The position numbers and the translations under genes are program-made. A DNA stretch of 35,024 bases from Funneliformis mosseae (taxonomy: Eukaryota; Glomeromycota; Glomeromycetes; Glomerales; Glomeraceae): assembly GCA_910592005.1 (NCBI GenBank), contig CAJVPP010000356.1, forward strand, positions 1-35,024, read 5' to 3'. The notes under the pieces are model-generated. The model was not told where the DNA came from. It saw nothing but the letters and a program-made list of their open reading frames with translations, and did not search any database. Shown in pieces: positions 33,403-35,024 of this stretch; within the stretch, counting starts at the first letter, position 1, and every line of letters begins with the position of its first letter.

Positions 33403-34908
33403 TATAACTGTTTTATTATGTATCTTTAGAAATTATAGACTGAATATATTTTCATAAATTTGTTAAATATTTACATTTTAAAATATGCTGCTATTTTTAA
33501 AATTTGAGATAATACTATTTTAAATTTTAATGATACTTTGGAATTTTTCTTATATAAGTTTATTTGATATGCAAATATGGTAAAAATTAATATTTTAATA
33601 TTGAATTTGAAGATATAATCTATAATATAAAGAAATTGATTTTAAGTAATTTTAATATTAAATAATAATAAAATAAAAAATATAAATTTACTTACTGTAC
33701 AGTATTAAATATTAATGCATTATTTATAATAATAGTCAAAATTATTAAATCAAGTTCTCTGATACTAGTGATTATTTTTTTCATTTTAAAAAATATTAGC
33801 AGTTTTTTGACATATTTACTATTTTTTAAATAAAGTTATCCATTAGAAAATACAAGAATTATTTCTATTAATTCTTATTTACAAATATTAATTTATCTAT
33901 TAAAAGAAAATATAATACCTATCCAATTTGACTTTAATATCTTAATTATTGTATTATTAAGATTTATAACAATTTTATACAAAATTTTATCTTTAAAGTT
34001 AAAATCAGTTAATTTAAAGATTTTTTTTAATCAATTAAAATAAATGAATTTAATTTCTGACCAGAATTAAAATTTTTATAATTACACAATATTATTTAAC
34101 TCAAGTCAAATTTATAATATTGATTAAAGTTAATTTAATTAGTTAATTAACTGGTTAATAAATATTTTAAATAGTTATTAACTGATAAAAGAATTTTTAG
34201 CTAATTTCAATATCTGATAAAATTTTTTATTAGATAATTTAACTTAAAAGCTTAAAATCTAAAAAGTTTAATTATTTAAAATAAGAAAAAGTTACACAAA
34301 ATAGTAATTCATAATAATTACATATAAATTTTATTTTTATTTTTTACTAGAAAAAGGTTAAGCTTCAAATTATTTATAAGTTATAATTAGTATATAAAGA
34401 TGATAAAAATAATTGTAAAAATAAAAATGATTGTAATGATAATAAATTTCTTCATATTATTTTAGATAATCAATTAGTTAGAGATGAGTTAGATATTATA
34501 TTAGTTATTAATCATTTTCTAATAAAATAAAAATATTAATTATTATATAAATAAAAATAAGTTAATTAAAAAAACTTATTTATCTTTTATTTAAAACTGA
34601 TTTTTAGGATTACAAATAAAAATATCTCCTTATTTTTTTTTTTTAAATATATATATCATGAAAATTTAAACAATTTTTAAAATACATTAAAATTCATTAT
34701 TTTATCAATAATTGCTTTTAATAATACAGTTTATTAGTGCTACTAATTTTTTATTTGTTAAGACAATATAATCTTTTAAAATTTGTATCAAATTTTTTAT
34801 TAAGAAAAAATAATAGTAAACTATTGTTATTGATTACAAAAATTATAATGCATTACATTTTTAAATTTTTTACTAATATATATTAATCAAAAATAAAGTG
34901 TAAGACTA
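33403..34908. other. AT-rich stretch without a gene
   Basis: No coding frame, RNA gene or defined repeat recognised. Confidence 0.6.
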
Positions 34909-35024
34909 CAGTCACACCTCGATATAACGAAGTTGCCGATCCAGCCGATCAGGACTTCATTATAAGAATCTTCGTTAACGCTATAACGAATTATGCGGAA
35001 TGTATAACGAATAATTCGTTATAG
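34909..35024. mobile_element. terminal inverted-repeat end of a pogo/Tigger-like DNA transposon
   Basis: A sudden change to mixed composition with CAGTCACACCTCGATATAAC directly after a TA (34907-34908). This is the look of a pogo/Tigger terminus. Several ATAACGA/TCGTTAT words follow (34922, 34980, 35003 and the last bases). The element continues past the window. Confidence 0.6.

Noticed and set aside
1..35024. CRISPR arrays, bacterial operons, tRNA or rRNA genes
   Set aside because: No regularly spaced repeats with unique spacers, no tRNA B-box type sequence and no rRNA-like segment seen; splicing shows a eukaryote.

Overview
This window looks like nuclear DNA of an AT-rich fungus, most likely an arbuscular mycorrhizal fungus (Glomeromycotina, Rhizophagus-like). 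The reasons are very high A+T, host genes with many 50-110 bp GT-AG introns, typical fungal housekeeping proteins, and decayed transposable-element families I associate with those genomes. The organism call is inference.

Layout. (1) 1-1105: a broken pogo/Tigger transposase running off the left edge. (2) About 1455-9365: a decayed composite mobile element of six coding units. On the minus strand are a zinc-ribbon/PD-(D/E)XK-type nuclease, an A32-like (HerA/FtsK-type) packaging ATPase, a long coiled-coil protein with a membrane segment, and a gag-like/zinc-knuckle/retropepsin-like polyprotein. On the plus strand are a small helical protein and an rve-type integrase. No reverse transcriptase was seen. 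A 20-bp iteron-like array lies in one of its divergent promoter regions. This is the most unusual part of the window. (3) 10.6-11.95 kb: an unrecognised coding relic interrupted by a 613-bp Tc1/mariner-like element with TA duplications.

(4) 12.5-26.2 kb: the gene-rich host block. In order it holds an MCUR1/CCDC90 (FMP32)-family mitochondrial coiled-coil protein (+), NOL10/Enp2 (-), PNO1/Dim2 (+), an HP1-type chromodomain protein (-), a USP8/Doa4-type deubiquitinase with inactive rhodanese domain (-), and an SLC35C1-like nucleotide-sugar transporter (+). NOL10 and PNO1 both act in the 90S pre-ribosome and share a 166-bp head-to-head promoter. Four of these six genes need exactly one nucleotide skipped to keep their conserved frame, which points to assembly indels or, less likely, +1 frameshifting.

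(5) 26.2-35.0 kb: an extremely AT-rich desert. It contains two LTR-like relics in inverted orientation, a 27-bp tandem repeat, a clean solo LTR (32820-33398, GTAA duplications), and at the right edge the terminal sequence of a pogo/Tigger-like element.
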